A DNA stretch of 64,000 nt from Comamonas sp. BIGb0152 (GTDB lineage Bacteria; Pseudomonadota; Gammaproteobacteria; Burkholderiales; Burkholderiaceae_C). The notes beneath the pieces were generated by a model. That model saw only the letters and a list, made by a program, of their open reading frames with translations, did no database searches and had not been told where the DNA came from. Both the position numbers and the translations under genes were made by a program. The stretch lies in the NCBI RefSeq assembly GCF_024809975.1, contig NZ_JANUDY010000005.1:365635-429634 (forward strand), in the 5' to 3' direction. Of this stretch, positions 25,526-36,268 are shown piece by piece (positions within the stretch are counted from its first letter, which is position 1; each line of letters opens with the position of its first letter).

Positions 25526-25550
25526 AAGCCCGCTTATTGCGGGCTTTTCT
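25526..25550 (+). terminator. Rho-independent terminator
   Basis: An 8-bp stem AAGCCCGC / GCGGGCTT with loop TTATT, followed by TTCT, lies 20 bp after the small cysteine-containing gene. It closes the short two-gene unit. Confidence 0.75.
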
Positions 25551-25612
25551 GCGCGCGCAGCATCCCCTGCAGCGGCGATACTGGCCGCTTCGACCACGCT
25601 GGCCAGCCCACT

Positions 25613-26245
25613 ATGAACACCGGATTCTTCGCGCAGCCCAACCCGCCCTACCGTCGCGCCAACTACGGCTTTGCCTACCAGTGGCTGGAGGATGTCGGCA
25701 GCCTCGCCGCCTTGCTGGCGCAGGTGGAAGCGCTTCGCGCCGCTGACCCGGATTACCGCTACCTGGCGACCCTGGACGATGTCCAGCAAGGCAGCTACAC
25801 CAGCGGCCATGCCAGCCAGGATGACCGGCTCTACCTGGACAGCCCAGCCGACATGGACTGGGACGACCCTGCGCAAGAAGCAGCCTGGGCGTTGCAAGCC
25901 TTGCAGCACCGTGCGCAGCAGTTGCGCTTGGCCCATGGCCCGGGCAACTGGGCAGAGGTCTGCGGCAGCCTCAGCACCAGCGCTGACGACATCGCTGCCC
26001 TTGTCGCTGCCAACCGCGCGCCCGATCTGCTGCTCGACGATGTCGTCTATATCCAGCGCCTGCCGCTGGCCAGCGACGACCCGCTGATCGCCGGCCAGCC
26101 CAATGGCTATTTCAGCGCCGACTGGGACAGCTTTCAGAACCATGCCATCCACCAGTATCTGGCAGAGCACCATGGATACGCGCTCTTTGCGATGGGCGCG
26201 TCCTGGATGGCGTTGGCCCGCGCCGATCCACCTGATGCCGCGTAG
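25613..26245 (+). CDS. Hypothetical protein, apparently truncated by an in-frame TAG
   Basis: A 210-residue soluble protein I do not recognise: acidic, with recurrent Trp/Asp segments (FAYQWLEDVGSLAALLAQ, DMDWDDPAQEAAWAL, LDDVVYIQRLPL, GYFSADWDSFQNHAIHQYL). The frame stops at a TAG, but the same frame continues without interruption for 51 further sense codons with good coding character. The gene may therefore be a nonsense-mutated pseudogene or a readthrough case. ATG chosen where homologous-looking sequence starts; upstream residues overlap the terminator region. Confidence 0.55.
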   Translation: MNTGFFAQPNPPYRRANYGFAYQWLEDVGSLAALLAQVEALRAADPDYRYLATLDDVQQGSYTSGHASQDDRLYLDSPADMDWDDPAQEAAWALQALQHRAQQLRLAHGPGNWAEVCGSLSTSADDIAALVAANRAPDLLLDDVVYIQRLPLASDDPLIAGQPNGYFSADWDSFQNHAIHQYLAEHHGYALFAMGASWMALARADPPDAA

Positions 26246-26401
26246 GCCCAGGCGTTAGTGGATGACCTGCGGGTACTGTATGCCACTGGCGATGAGGAAT
26301 TGCTGGCCCACCCTGGCTGGCAAGCCTTGCCAGCGCTGCTGCAAACGCAGCGTTCCTTGGTATTGGGCTATACCGAAGACATGGCCGACCGCTGGGAATG
26401 A
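26246..26401 (+). pseudogene. In-frame continuation after the TAG (probable former C-terminus)
   Basis: Directly after the amber codon the same frame encodes 51 residues ending in TGA. They begin AQALVDDLRVLYATGDEELL and include HPGWQALPALLQTQR and LGYTEDMADRWE. Amphipathic helices and genome-typical codons suggest real protein sequence. There is no ribosome site for an independent start. Most simply this is the severed C-terminal part of the preceding gene. Confidence 0.55.
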
Positions 26402-26620
26402 GCCCTGAGCTTGTACTTCTGTCAAAGAAGGAAAAGGGATGTTTGCGCAGCCACCACGTGGCACAGGGCACAGCGCCGCAAAGGCTTTGCAAAATGTGCG
26501 CCGAGAAACGTCTCGAAGCAGGCGGCGCGTCAATTCCTACACCGGCCGCTGGGCGGCGGCGCGACTATGGAGCCATGGCAGGGCATGTTGCCTTGTCATC
26601 ATCTTGAAGGAGCTACCGCT

Positions 26621-26773
26621 ATGACTCAGCCAAACAGCCAACGTAATCCCAACCAGGTGAACCAGCAGCAATCGGGCCAGAAACCCGGCTCGCCCAAAGA
26701 GCAGCAGCACCAGCAGCAATCGCCGCAGCAAAAGCAGCCTGGTCAGCAAGACCGGTCGCAGCCGCAGCGCTGA
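26621..26773 (+). CDS. Tiny glutamine-rich protein (paralogue B)
   Basis: A 50-residue protein, rich in Q, N, P and S, beginning MTQPNSQRNPNQVN and ending QPGQQDRSQPQR. The last 35 residues align with paralogue A at 25.2 kb. A GAAGGAG ribosome site lies nine bases before the ATG, as in paralogue A. A longer upstream frame exists but has no coding character. The 26402-26620 gap before it is non-coding; it contains TTTGCAAAATG and ATTCCTACA, similar to motifs upstream of paralogue A. Function unknown. Confidence 0.65.
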   Translation: MTQPNSQRNPNQVNQQQSGQKPGSPKEQQHQQQSPQQKQPGQQDRSQPQR

Positions 26774-26854
26774 AGCCCGCGTTGGCCTAAGCAACCGGTA
26801 TTCGCCACCGCGCGATAACCAGCAGGGTCAGCCAGGGTGCATGCCTGGCAAGCC

Positions 26855-26883
26855 CGTAAAAAAGCCTCCATCGCTGGAGGCTT
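26855..26883 (-). terminator. Rho-independent terminator of the gat operon
   Basis: Read on the minus strand, a 9-bp stem (AAGCCTCCA / TGGAGGCTT, loop GCGA) is followed by six T residues, 26 bp after the gatB stop codon. Confidence 0.88.
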
Positions 26884-26908
26884 CTTGCTGTCTGCGGTGG
26901 CGGGGAGA

Positions 26909-28363
26909 TCAGGCGAGCTTGGCCTTCAACAGCTCATTGACCTGGCCCGGGTTGGCCTTGCCCTTGGAGGCCTTCATCACCTGGCCGACCAGGGCGTTGA
27001 AGGCCTTGTCCTTGCCGGCCTTGTACTGCTCGACATTGCCGGGGCTGGCGGCGATCACCTCGTCGATGATGGCTTCGAGCGCGCCGGTGTCGTTGGACTG
27101 TTTCAGGTCCTTGGCGTCGATGACGGCGTCAACGTCCGTGCCCTCGCCGCTCCACAGCGCCTCGAACACCTGCTTGGCGCTGTTGTTGCTGATGACATTG
27201 CCGTGGATGCGGGCGATCAAGGTGCCCAGCTGCGCGGCGCTGACCTTGACCTGGTCCATGCCGATCTCTTCCAGGTTCAGACGGCGCGAGATCTCGCCCA
27301 TCACCCAGTTGCTGGCCAGCTTGGGCTGGCCGCTGGCCTTAGCGGCGGCTTCGAAGTAGTCGGCCATGGCCTGACTTTGGGTCAAGGTGGTGGCGTCGTA
27401 CTCGGGCAGGCCGTAGTCGGCCACAAAGCGGTCGGCGCGCTGGCGCGGCAGCTCGGGCATGTCGGCCTTCACGGCCTGCACCCAGCTGTCGGCGACGACC
27501 AGCGGTGGCAGGTCGGGATCGGGGAAGTAGCGGTAATCGGCCGCGTCTTCCTTGGTACGCATCGCGCGGGTCTCGCCGCTGTCGGGGTTGAACAGCACGG
27601 TGGCCTGCTGGATCGCGCGGCCGTCTTCGATCTCTTCGATTTGCCAGCGGATTTCGTAATCGATGGCGATCTGCATGTTCTTGAACGAGTTCAGGTTCTT
27701 GATCTCGCGGCGGGTGCCCAGCGGCGCGCCAGGCTTGCGCACGGACACGTTAGCATCGCAGCGGAATGAGCCTTCCTGCATGTTGCCGTCGCAGATGCCG
27801 ATCCAGGTGACGATCTTGTGCAGCTCTTTGGCATAGGCCACGGCCTCTTCGGAGCTGCCCATGTCGGGCTCGGTGACGATCTCCAACAGCGGCGTGCCGG
27901 CGCGGTTCAGGTCAATGCCCGACTGACCGATGAACTCGTCGTGCACCGATTTGCCGGCGTCTTCTTCGAGGTGGGCGCGTACCAGGCGCACGGTCTTTTT
28001 CTGGTCGCCCACGAAGAAGCTCACCTCACCGCCTTGCACCACCGGGATCTCGAACTGCGAGATCTGGTAGCCCTTGGGCAGGTCGGGGTAGAAGTAGTTC
28101 TTGCGCGCAAAAATGCTGACGGGCGCAATGGTGCTGCCCAGCGCCAGGCCGAGCTTGATGGCGCACTCGACGGCCTTCTTGTTCATCACCGGCAGGGTGC
28201 CGGGCAGGGCCAGGTCAACGGCGCAGGCCTGGGTGTTGGGCTCGGCGCCAAAGGCGGTGCTGGCGCGGCTGAAGATCTTGCTGTTGGCGGCCAGCTGGGT
28301 GTGGGTTTCAAAACCAATCACCACTTCGTAGCCGTTGATGAGCTTGATGCTTTTTTCGGTCAT
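26909..28363 (-). CDS. gatB: Asp-tRNA(Asn)/Glu-tRNA(Gln) amidotransferase subunit B
   Basis: GatB is the tRNA-binding kinase subunit of the GatCAB complex, which converts mischarged Glu-tRNA(Gln)/Asp-tRNA(Asn) to the correct aminoacyl-tRNA. The 484-residue protein has the cradle-domain signatures [63 protein letters not shown] and [13 protein letters not shown], and the C-terminal YqeY-like tail domain ([13 protein letters not shown]). Length is normal. Start chosen at the ATG where homology begins; gatA lies 19 bp upstream. Confidence 0.96.
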   Translation of the reverse strand: MTEKSIKLINGYEVVIGFETHTQLAANSKIFSRASTAFGAEPNTQACAVDLALPGTLPVMNKKAVECAIKLGLALGSTIAPVSIFARKNYFYPDLPKGYQISQFEIPVVQGGEVSFFVGDQKKTVRLVRAHLEEDAGKSVHDEFIGQSGIDLNRAGTPLLEIVTEPDMGSSEEAVAYAKELHKIVTWIGICDGNMQEGSFRCDANVSVRKPGAPLGTRREIKNLNSFKNMQIAIDYEIRWQIEEIEDGRAIQQATVLFNPDSGETRAMRTKEDAADYRYFPDPDLPPLVVADSWVQAVKADMPELPRQRADRFVADYGLPEYDATTLTQSQAMADYFEAAAKASGQPKLASNWVMGEISRRLNLEEIGMDQVKVSAAQLGTLIARIHGNVISNNSAKQVFEALWSGEGTDVDAVIDAKDLKQSNDTGALEAIIDEVIAASPGNVEQYKAGKDKAFNALVGQVMKASKGKANPGQVNELLKAKLA

Positions 28364-28382
28364 TTCTGTGTTCCTCCCTGCG

Positions 28383-29858
28383 TTACTTCGCGATGCCGGT
28401 GGGCTGGCGCAGGTGGTGGTCGGTGGCTTGCTGCAGCTGGTGGGCCGCGTTGAGGAGCTTGGCTTCGCCAAAGTAGTTGCCGATGAGCTGCAGGCCCACG
28501 GGCATGCCGCCTTCGCCAAAGCCGGCGGGCACGCTCAAACCAGGCAGGCCGGCCAGCGATGCGGGCAGGGTGTAGATGTCGGCCAGGTAGTTGGCCAGCG
28601 GGTCGCTCTTGCCGCCCAGCGCCCAGGCCACGGTGGGCGCGGCAGGCCCGGCAATCAGGTCACAGTCCTTGAAGGCGGTCTGGAAGTCGTCGGCAATCAT
28701 GCGGCGGATCTTTTGTGCCTGCAGGTAGTAGGCGTCGTAGTAGCCGTGCGAGAGCACATAGGCGCCGGTCATGATGCGGCGCTTGACCTCGTCGCCAAAG
28801 CCTTCGGCGCGGGTCTTTTTGTACATGTCCACCAGGTCGCTGTAGTCCTTGGCGCGGTGGCCAAACTTCACGCCGTCAAAGCGCGAGAGGTTGGACGATG
28901 CCTCGGCCGGGGCAATGATGTAGTAGACGGGGATGGACAGCTCGGTGCGCGGCAGGCTGATGGGCACCAGCTTGGCGCCCAGCTTTTCGTACTCCTTCAG
29001 CGCGGCATCCACGGCGGCGCGCACATCGCTGCTCAGGCCATCGCCAAAGAACTCGGCGGGCACGCCAATGCGCAGGCCGGCCAGCGAGTCGTTCAGGTGC
29101 AGCGTGAAGTCTTCGGCTGGGTGGTCGAGGCTGGTGGAGTCGCGGTCCAGGTCGGGGCCGCACATCTCGCTGAGCAGCAGCGCGCAGTCTTCGGCGGTGC
29201 GCGCCATGGGGCCGGCCTGGTCCAGGCTGGAGGCGAAGGCGATCATGCCGTAGCGGCTGGCACGGCCATAGGTGGGCTTGATGCCGGTGATGCCGCAGAA
29301 CGACGCGGGCTGGCGGATGGAGCCGCCGGTATCGCTACCCGTAGCCGCAGGCGCCAGGCGCGCGGCCACGGCCGCTGCCGAGCCGCCGGACGAACCACCA
29401 GGCACCCGGCTGGTGTCCCAGGGGTTGCGCACCGGACCGATGGCGCTGTTCTCGTTGGCCGAGCCCATCGCGAACTCGTCCATGTTCAGCTTGCCCAGGG
29501 TCACCGCGCCGGCGCCCGCCAGCTTGCTGACCATGGTGGCGTCAAACGGCGACTGGTAGCCGGCCAGCATCTTGCTGCCCGCCGTGGTGGGGAAGTGCTG
29601 GGTGACGAACAGGTCCTTGTGGCCAATGGGCACACCGGCCAGGCGGCCGGCGCTGCCCGCCGCAATGGCGGCATCGGCGGCAAGGGCCTGGGCCAGTGTC
29701 ACTTCTTCATTGATGTGGAGGTAGGCACCCAGATCCTGGTGGGTCTTGGCGCGGGTCAGAAAGTGCTGGGCGGCCTCGACGGAGGACACTTCGCGGCTTT
29801 TGAGCTTGGCGGCCAGCTGGGCCACGCTCAAGTCATGCAATTCGGTAGGGATGCTCAT
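28383..29858 (-). CDS. gatA: Asp-tRNA(Asn)/Glu-tRNA(Gln) amidotransferase subunit A
   Basis: GatA supplies ammonia from glutamine for the amidotransferase. The 491-residue protein belongs to the amidase-signature family: catalytic lysine in [12 protein letters not shown], the glycine/serine loop [14 protein letters not shown], and [13 protein letters not shown] with the cis-Ser and nucleophile Ser, completing the Ser-cisSer-Lys triad. It lies between gatC and gatB in a gatC-gatA-gatB minus-strand operon; the 142-bp space after gatC carries no gene. Confidence 0.96.
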   Translation of the reverse strand: MSIPTELHDLSVAQLAAKLKSREVSSVEAAQHFLTRAKTHQDLGAYLHINEEVTLAQALAADAAIAAGSAGRLAGVPIGHKDLFVTQHFPTTAGSKMLAGYQSPFDATMVSKLAGAGAVTLGKLNMDEFAMGSANENSAIGPVRNPWDTSRVPGGSSGGSAAAVAARLAPAATGSDTGGSIRQPASFCGITGIKPTYGRASRYGMIAFASSLDQAGPMARTAEDCALLLSEMCGPDLDRDSTSLDHPAEDFTLHLNDSLAGLRIGVPAEFFGDGLSSDVRAAVDAALKEYEKLGAKLVPISLPRTELSIPVYYIIAPAEASSNLSRFDGVKFGHRAKDYSDLVDMYKKTRAEGFGDEVKRRIMTGAYVLSHGYYDAYYLQAQKIRRMIADDFQTAFKDCDLIAGPAAPTVAWALGGKSDPLANYLADIYTLPASLAGLPGLSVPAGFGEGGMPVGLQLIGNYFGEAKLLNAAHQLQQATDHHLRQPTGIAK

Positions 29859-30000
29859 GCAAATCTCGCGATCTTGGCGATCTCAGTGAATGGGAAAGGG
29901 CGCTGGGCGCCGGTCTCAGGAGCGGGGTGCAGATCGGTGCTGCCACCCCGGCCAGGGGCCGGTTGTTGCCAGGGCCGACAAGGCCTGAAGATGCTGTGAA

Positions 30001-30300
30001 TTACTCAATCACCTTGGGCACCAGGAAATAGCCTTTTTCCACGGCAGGGGCGCTGCGCTGGTTGGCCTCCCGGTTATCGGGCTCACTGATGACGTCATCG
30101 CGCAAACGCAGGGTGATTTCCTGGATCGCCGCCACGGGGTGCGACAGGGGCATGACACCGGAGGTATCCACAGCCTGCATCTTCTCCACAATGCCGAAAA
30201 AGTTATTCATCTGCGAGAGCATGCGCTCACTCTCCACGTCGGATAATTCAAGCCGCGCCAGGTTGGCGATGCGGGCAATGTCATCTTTTGTCAGGGCCAT
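30001..30300 (-). CDS. gatC: Asp-tRNA(Asn)/Glu-tRNA(Gln) amidotransferase subunit C
   Basis: The 99-residue GatC stabilises the GatA-GatB interface. It shows the typical N-terminal helix pair ([20 protein letters not shown]) and [21 protein letters not shown], with [15 protein letters not shown] in the C-terminal extended region. First gene of the gat operon; it diverges from mreB across about 210 bp. Confidence 0.93.
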   Translation of the reverse strand: MALTKDDIARIANLARLELSDVESERMLSQMNNFFGIVEKMQAVDTSGVMPLSHPVAAIQEITLRLRDDVISEPDNREANQRSAPAVEKGYFLVPKVIE

Positions 30301-30359
30301 AGATAGTCGTATGTAAACCAGTCGTAAAAAAACGGGGCCGGAAAGCGTTGCCCTGTAAG

Positions 30360-30384
30360 TTATTCACAGGGGATGGGGTATTAT
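30360..30384 (+). promoter_or_regulatory. Candidate mreB promoter element with DnaA-box-like site
   Basis: In the gatC-mreB divergent region, TTATTCACA (30360-30368) fits the relaxed DnaA-box consensus TTWTNCACA and lies just before TATTAT (30379-30384), a good -10 hexamer toward mreB. The hexamer 17 bp upstream of it (TAAGTT) is a poor -35. A further dyad (CGCAAT / ATTGCG) lies at about 30.4 kb. Confidence 0.3.
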
Positions 30385-30464
30385 CCCGTCTTTGACGCAA
30401 TAACGCGGCAACGTCGGTCATTGCGCATCAAAAACCCTTCTGTCATCTCACCACACACCAATGA

Positions 30465-31559
<1,095 letters not shown>

Positions 31560-31847
31560 GGCGAGCGCCATACGCGGGGATACGCAATAATGGCGAGCGC
31601 CAGCGACTATGCATTCCATAGCCCGCTGCAGGCCCGCCATTGCGCTTTCCGGCCCGCTTGCCACTGGCGGTGTGCAAGATGCCCGGCTGGAGGGCCCGCT
31701 GCTGTGCTGCGCCCGTTTCTGCTTTTTCGCATGTCTCTGATGTCCCTGCCCTTGCCCCTTGTCTACCGTGCAGATCGCCGACCGGCGAGCCTGCGCGCGC
31801 CTTGGCCAAGCTGGCTGCGGCCGGGCAGGGCCTGCTGAGACAACCGC

Positions 31848-32789
31848 ATGCCACGCAACGTCTTTTCTGGCGGTATACCGACCTTCCGACCCCAGGGGCC
31901 CAGCGCCAATGTGCGTCTGGCCCTGTGCGTGGCGCTGGCGGTGTTCCTGATGGTGGCGGATGTGCGCTTCAAGCTCACCGAGCCGCTGCGCAAGGCCGTC
32001 GCCACCGTGCTCTACCCACTGCAGTGGGTGATGCTCCAGCCGGTGCTGCTGGCCCAGGGCGGCTCCAAGTATTTCGAAGACCTGCACACCGCGCAGGCCG
32101 CGGCCGTCACGGCCGAGAAAAGTGCGATTGCATTGACCCAGCGGGCCAACTTGGTCGAGACCTTGGACCATGAGAACCAGCGCTTGCGCCAGTTGCTCAA
32201 CCTGGTGCCACGCCTCAAGACCGAAGGGCGCGCCGCGCAGGTGGTGTACGAGACGGCGGATGCCTTCAGCCGCCGGGTGGTGATCGACAAGGGCGAGCTG
32301 GCCGGCATAGCACGCGGCTCGCCGGTGATGGACGAGATGGGGGTGCTGGGCCAGGTCACGCGGGTGTTTCCGATGTCGTCCGAAGTGACCTTGCTGACCG
32401 ACCGCGAGCAGGCCATTCCCGTGCTCAATCCCCGCACCGGCGCCCGTGCGGTGGCCTATGGCGATCCCACCAACGCCTATGGCGGTGGGATTGAGCTGCG
32501 CTTCATGCCCAGCAATGCCGATATCCAGGAAGGCGATCTGCTGACCACCAGTGGCGTGGACGGCGTCTACGCCCCCGGCCTGCCGGTGGCGCGCATCATC
32601 AAGATCGAACGCCGCGCTGATTCGCCGTTCTCGCGGGTGTACTGCGAGCCGCTGGCGCAGATGTATGGCACCCAGTTTGTGATGGTGATCAACCCGCTGC
32701 CCGAGGATGCCTTGCCGCCGCGCCCCGCCGTGGAGACCAAGCAACAAGAAGGCCCGGCGTCCACGCCGCGCAAGGGCAAGCGCGGATGA
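31848..32789 (+). CDS. mreC: Rod-shape-determining protein MreC
   Basis: MreC is a bitopic inner-membrane protein that activates the PBP2-RodA elongation machinery. The 313-residue product has a short cytoplasmic N-terminus, one membrane helix (LALCVALAVFLMVADV), a coiled-coil region (AAAVTAEKSAIALTQRANLVETLDHENQRL in part) and the MreC beta domain (VIDKGELAGIARGSPVMDEMGVLGQV, LTDREQAIPV). The proline- and lysine-rich C-terminal tail is common in betaproteobacteria. mreD begins about 40 bp after its stop. Confidence 0.95.
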   Translation: MPRNVFSGGIPTFRPQGPSANVRLALCVALAVFLMVADVRFKLTEPLRKAVATVLYPLQWVMLQPVLLAQGGSKYFEDLHTAQAAAVTAEKSAIALTQRANLVETLDHENQRLRQLLNLVPRLKTEGRAAQVVYETADAFSRRVVIDKGELAGIARGSPVMDEMGVLGQVTRVFPMSSEVTLLTDREQAIPVLNPRTGARAVAYGDPTNAYGGGIELRFMPSNADIQEGDLLTTSGVDGVYAPGLPVARIIKIERRADSPFSRVYCEPLAQMYGTQFVMVINPLPEDALPPRPAVETKQQEGPASTPRKGKRG

Positions 32790-32826
32790 TGCGGGCCCGC
32801 ATGAACCGATACAAAGGGGTGCAGCC

Positions 32827-33345
32827 ATGATCATGCCGCGTGGGCAGCCGTTGCTGCTGCCCGTCCCTCCGGGCTTTATTGCGCTGACCTTGGTGCTGGC
32901 GCTGATGCTCAACATGCTGCCTCTGGGCAGAGCCCTGTGGCTGCCCGATGTGCTGCTGCTGGTGCTCGTGTACTGGGGCGTGCACGAACCCGCCAAGATC
33001 GGCATGGGCTGGGCCTTTGTGCTGGGCCTGTGCATGGATGTGCACCAGTCGTCCTTGCTGGGCCAGCATGCGCTGGTCTATTCGGCGGTCATGTATGGCG
33101 TGATGCTGCTGCGCCAGCGCATCACCTGGCTGAGCGTGCTGGCCCAGGCCGTGCAGGTGCTGCCGCTGTTCCTGGCGTCCGACGTGGTGCAGCTGTTGCT
33201 GCGCATGTTGATGCGCGGCGGTTTTCCGGGCTGGGGCTTTCTCACGCCCGGTCTGTGGTGCGTGCTGCTGTGGCCGTTGATCAGCGGGCTGCTGCAGCTG
33301 CCCCAGCGCCAGCCGCCTGACGACGACGAAAACCGCCCTCTGTAA
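32827..33345 (+). CDS. mreD: Rod-shape-determining protein MreD
   Basis: The 172-residue polytopic membrane protein has about five hydrophobic helices and the MreD hallmarks: LPDVLLLVLVYWGVHEP, MGWAFVLGLCMDVHQSSLLGQHAL and the C-terminal WPLISGLLQLPQ. It works with MreC in the elongasome. The internal ATG was chosen because the upstream part of the frame overlaps mreC and lacks coding character. Confidence 0.93.
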   Translation: MIMPRGQPLLLPVPPGFIALTLVLALMLNMLPLGRALWLPDVLLLVLVYWGVHEPAKIGMGWAFVLGLCMDVHQSSLLGQHALVYSAVMYGVMLLRQRITWLSVLAQAVQVLPLFLASDVVQLLLRMLMRGGFPGWGFLTPGLWCVLLWPLISGLLQLPQRQPPDDDENRPL

Positions 33346-33366
33346 GCTGAGGCGGCTGCGCAGACC

Positions 33367-35319
33367 ATGACCGAGATCCAGAATTCAGACCGCGCCCTCA
33401 GCCGTTTTCGGCTGCGGGTGATTGTCATCGGTCTGGTGGTGGTGCTGTGCTTTGGCGTCTTGCTCTCGCGTCTGTATGTGCTGCAGGTTGAGCGCCATGA
33501 TGACCTGCTGGCCCAGGCCGAGAGCAACCGCACGGCGGTGGTGCCCATCGTGCCCAACCGGGGCCAGATCTATGACCGCAATGGCGTGCTGCTGGCCACC
33601 AACTACTCGGCCTATACCCTGGAGATCACGCCCTACAAAGTAGGTGATCTGGAGGAAACCATCGATGCGCTGTCCGAGCTGATCGAGATCACGCCGCGCG
33701 ACCGCCGCCGCTTCAAACGCCTGCGCGAGGACTCGCGCAATTTCGACTCGCTGCCCATCCGCTCGCGCCTAACCGACCAGGAGGTGGCCAAGTTTGCTGC
33801 CCAGCGCTACCGTTTTCCGGGTGTGGATGTGAAGGCGCGCCTGTTTCGCTCCTACCCGATGGGCGAGGCGGGTGCCCACCTGATTGGCTATATCGGCCGC
33901 ATCAACCAGCGCGAGAAAGAGCGCATCGACGACTCCGAAGAAGCCGCCAACTACCGGGGCACCGAGTACATCGGCAAGACCGGTGTGGAGGCCAGCTACG
34001 AAAAGGAGCTGCATGGCCACACCGGCGTGGAGCGCATGGAGACCTCGGCCGGCGGCCATGCGGTGCGCAAGCTGGGCAGCTCCCCGGCCACGCCTGGCGA
34101 GAGCGTGGTGCTGTCGGTGGACATCAAGCTGCAGAAAATGGTCGAAGACCTGTATGGCGACCGCCGGGGCGTGGCCGTGGCCATCGACCCGCGCAGCGGT
34201 GAGCTGCTGGCCATGGTCAGCAAGCCCACCTACGATCCCAATATCTTTGTCGAAGGCATTGACCAGGAAAGCTGGAAGGCGCTCAACGAATCCATCGACC
34301 GACCCCTGCTCAACCGCGCGATGCGCGGCACCTACCCCACCGGATCCACCTACAAGCCCTTCATGGGCCTGGCGGGGCTGGAGACGGGCAAGCGCACGCC
34401 CTCTACCGTCATCCAAGATGGTGGCAGCTGGACCTTTGGTGGCCACACCTTCCGCTCCGGCCATGCGCTGGGCCCGGTGGACCTGAACCGTGCGATCCAG
34501 CATTCGAGCAATGTGTATTTCTACACCCTGGCCAATGAGATGGGTGTGGATGCCATCCATGACTTCATGAAGCCGCTGGGCTTTGGCCAGCTCACCGGCA
34601 TCGACCTGCCCGGCGAAGTGCGCGGTGTGCTGCCCAGCACGGCCTGGAAGCGCGACACCTACAAGCGCCCCGAGCAAAAGCGCTGGTATGCAGGCGAGAC
34701 CATCTCGCTGGGCATTGGCCAGGGCTACAACAACTTCACCATCCTGCAGCTGACCCATGCGCTGGCCACGATTTTGGACAACGGCAACAGCCGCGTGCCG
34801 CATGTGGGCCGCACCTTGATTGACCCGGTCACCGGCGAGCGCCGCCCCATTGAGCAGCCGCCGCCCGTCAATCTGGGCTACAAGCAAAGCAATGTCGATG
34901 CGGTCAAGCGCGGCATGGTGTCGGTGGTGACCGGTGGTACCGGGCGTGGCTCCTTTGGCACCGCGCGCTATACCGCAGGCGGCAAGACCGGCACGGCCCA
35001 GGCCATCAGCATCGGCCAAAAGGAAAAGTACAACGCCGCCCGCCTGGCCGAGCGCCAACGCGACCATGCGCTGTACATTGCGTTTGCGCCCGCTGAAGAC
35101 CCCAAGATTGCCGTGGGCGTGATCGTTGAGAATGCCGGTTTTGGGGCCGGCTCGGCCGCGCCCATTGCCCGCCGCATCATGGACTACTGGCTGCTGGGCG
35201 AGTACCCGAGCGAGGCCGACATGGCCGCCATGCAGCGGGGCGACGGTCGTGCGCCGATGGGCACGCCCCGCAGGGTGGAAGATATCCAGCTCAAACCGGC
35301 CACCGAGCCGGGGCAGTAA
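33367..35319 (+). CDS. mrdA: Penicillin-binding protein 2 (elongation transpeptidase)
   Basis: PBP2 cross-links peptidoglycan during lateral growth. The 650-residue protein has a single N-terminal membrane helix, the dimerisation domain, and a transpeptidase domain with S327-T-Y-K330 (active serine in PTGSTYKPF), S380-S-N382 and K540-T-G542. These motifs and the GQGYNNFTILQLTHALA stretch identify class B PBP2. It is the last gene of mreBCD-mrdA; the glycosyltransferase partner rodA, usually next, is not here. A weak hairpin (TAAGGGC / GCCCTTA) spans the stop codon. Confidence 0.96.
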   Translation: MTEIQNSDRALSRFRLRVIVIGLVVVLCFGVLLSRLYVLQVERHDDLLAQAESNRTAVVPIVPNRGQIYDRNGVLLATNYSAYTLEITPYKVGDLEETIDALSELIEITPRDRRRFKRLREDSRNFDSLPIRSRLTDQEVAKFAAQRYRFPGVDVKARLFRSYPMGEAGAHLIGYIGRINQREKERIDDSEEAANYRGTEYIGKTGVEASYEKELHGHTGVERMETSAGGHAVRKLGSSPATPGESVVLSVDIKLQKMVEDLYGDRRGVAVAIDPRSGELLAMVSKPTYDPNIFVEGIDQESWKALNESIDRPLLNRAMRGTYPTGSTYKPFMGLAGLETGKRTPSTVIQDGGSWTFGGHTFRSGHALGPVDLNRAIQHSSNVYFYTLANEMGVDAIHDFMKPLGFGQLTGIDLPGEVRGVLPSTAWKRDTYKRPEQKRWYAGETISLGIGQGYNNFTILQLTHALATILDNGNSRVPHVGRTLIDPVTGERRPIEQPPPVNLGYKQSNVDAVKRGMVSVVTGGTGRGSFGTARYTAGGKTGTAQAISIGQKEKYNAARLAERQRDHALYIAFAPAEDPKIAVGVIVENAGFGAGSAAPIARRIMDYWLLGEYPSEADMAAMQRGDGRAPMGTPRRVEDIQLKPATEPGQ

Positions 35320-35362
35320 GGGCGGGGGCTTGGCCCTTAGAACAGGTTCTTAGATCCGGTGC

Positions 35363-36121
35363 TTAGCGCAAGAACGCGTCGTAGCCGGTCTTGAGGATCA
35401 GCGCCGCCACCACGACGATGAACATGCCGCGCACAAAGCCCGAACCCTTCTTCAAGGCCATCCAGGTGCCCAGCATGCTACCCAGGACGTTGGCAACGGC
35501 CAGCGGAATGGCAAAGTGCCACCAGACATGGCCCTTGGCGGTGAACAGAATCAGTGCCGCCACATTGGTGGCGATGTTCAGAATCTTGGCACTGGCCGAC
35601 GCGTTCAAAAAGTCGTAGCCCAACCAGCGCACCATCAGAAACACAAAGAAGCTGCCCGTGCCGGGGCCGAAGAAACCATCGTAGAAGCCGATGCTGGCAC
35701 CAATGGCCGAGGCCACCCAGGCCTCCGTGCGGCCGCTGTAGCGCGGGGCATGGGTCTGGCCGAGCTGCTTTTTGTACAAGGTGTAGGCCAGCACGGCGAT
35801 CAGGATCAGCGGCAAGGCCTTGCGCAGCATGCTTGGGTCGACCACGGTGACCGCCCAGGCTCCCAGCAGCGAGGCTGCAAAGCCCGCGCCTGCAGCGGGT
35901 GCAATGGCGGCCCAGCGCATGTCCACCCGCTTGGCGTACTGGCGGGCGGAGATCAGGGTGCCCCAGACGCCTGCGCTTTTGTTGGTGCCCAGCAAGGTGG
36001 CCGGTGGCGCAGACGGGAAAGCGCCAAACAGCGCAGGCACCAAAATAAGGCCGCCGCCACCGACGACGGCATCCACAAAGCCCGCGAACATGGACGCGAG
36101 GGTAACGAAGATCCATTCCAT
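35363..36121 (-). CDS. TSUP-family (TauE/SafE-like) membrane transporter
   Basis: The 252-residue protein has about eight membrane helices with the two family repeats: the N-terminal FAGFVDAVVGGGGLILVPAL and the later GASIGFYDGFFGPGTGSFFVF. These glycine-rich GGG/FxGxGxG motifs define TSUP proteins that export sulfite, sulfonates or related anions. The substrate is unknown. Monocistronic on the minus strand; the ATG was chosen where the first helix starts. Confidence 0.88.
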   Translation of the reverse strand: MEWIFVTLASMFAGFVDAVVGGGGLILVPALFGAFPSAPPATLLGTNKSAGVWGTLISARQYAKRVDMRWAAIAPAAGAGFAASLLGAWAVTVVDPSMLRKALPLILIAVLAYTLYKKQLGQTHAPRYSGRTEAWVASAIGASIGFYDGFFGPGTGSFFVFLMVRWLGYDFLNASASAKILNIATNVAALILFTAKGHVWWHFAIPLAVANVLGSMLGTWMALKKGSGFVRGMFIVVVAALILKTGYDAFLR

Positions 36122-36248
36122 GGGGCGAGATTGTCGCACCGCCGCAAGGGGCACAGCACCGTACCAGGGCCGCTAAATAGGGGGCTGGCTGCGGAACAGG
36201 CGCGGGCTGCCTGCGGTGCGAAGCGACGAGACCGAGGCGGAAAATAAA

Positions 36249-36268
36249 AAAGCGCCCGAAGGCGCTTT
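36249..36268 (-). terminator. Strong rho-independent terminator (minus strand)
   Basis: An 8-bp GC-rich stem (AAAGCGCC / GGCGCTTT) with a UUCG-type tetraloop, followed on the minus strand by TTTATTTT. The nearest annotated minus-strand gene ends about 350 bp upstream, so it may belong to a small RNA. Confidence 0.85.

Noticed and set aside
26398..26607. 69-codon plus-strand frame before the second glutamine-rich gene
   Set aside because: No ribosome site or recognisable sequence; overlaps the shared upstream motifs and other equally open frames.
30360..30368. Replication origin suggested by a DnaA-box-like TTATTCACA
   Set aside because: A single relaxed box without further boxes, an AT-rich unwinding region or dnaA/dnaN nearby.
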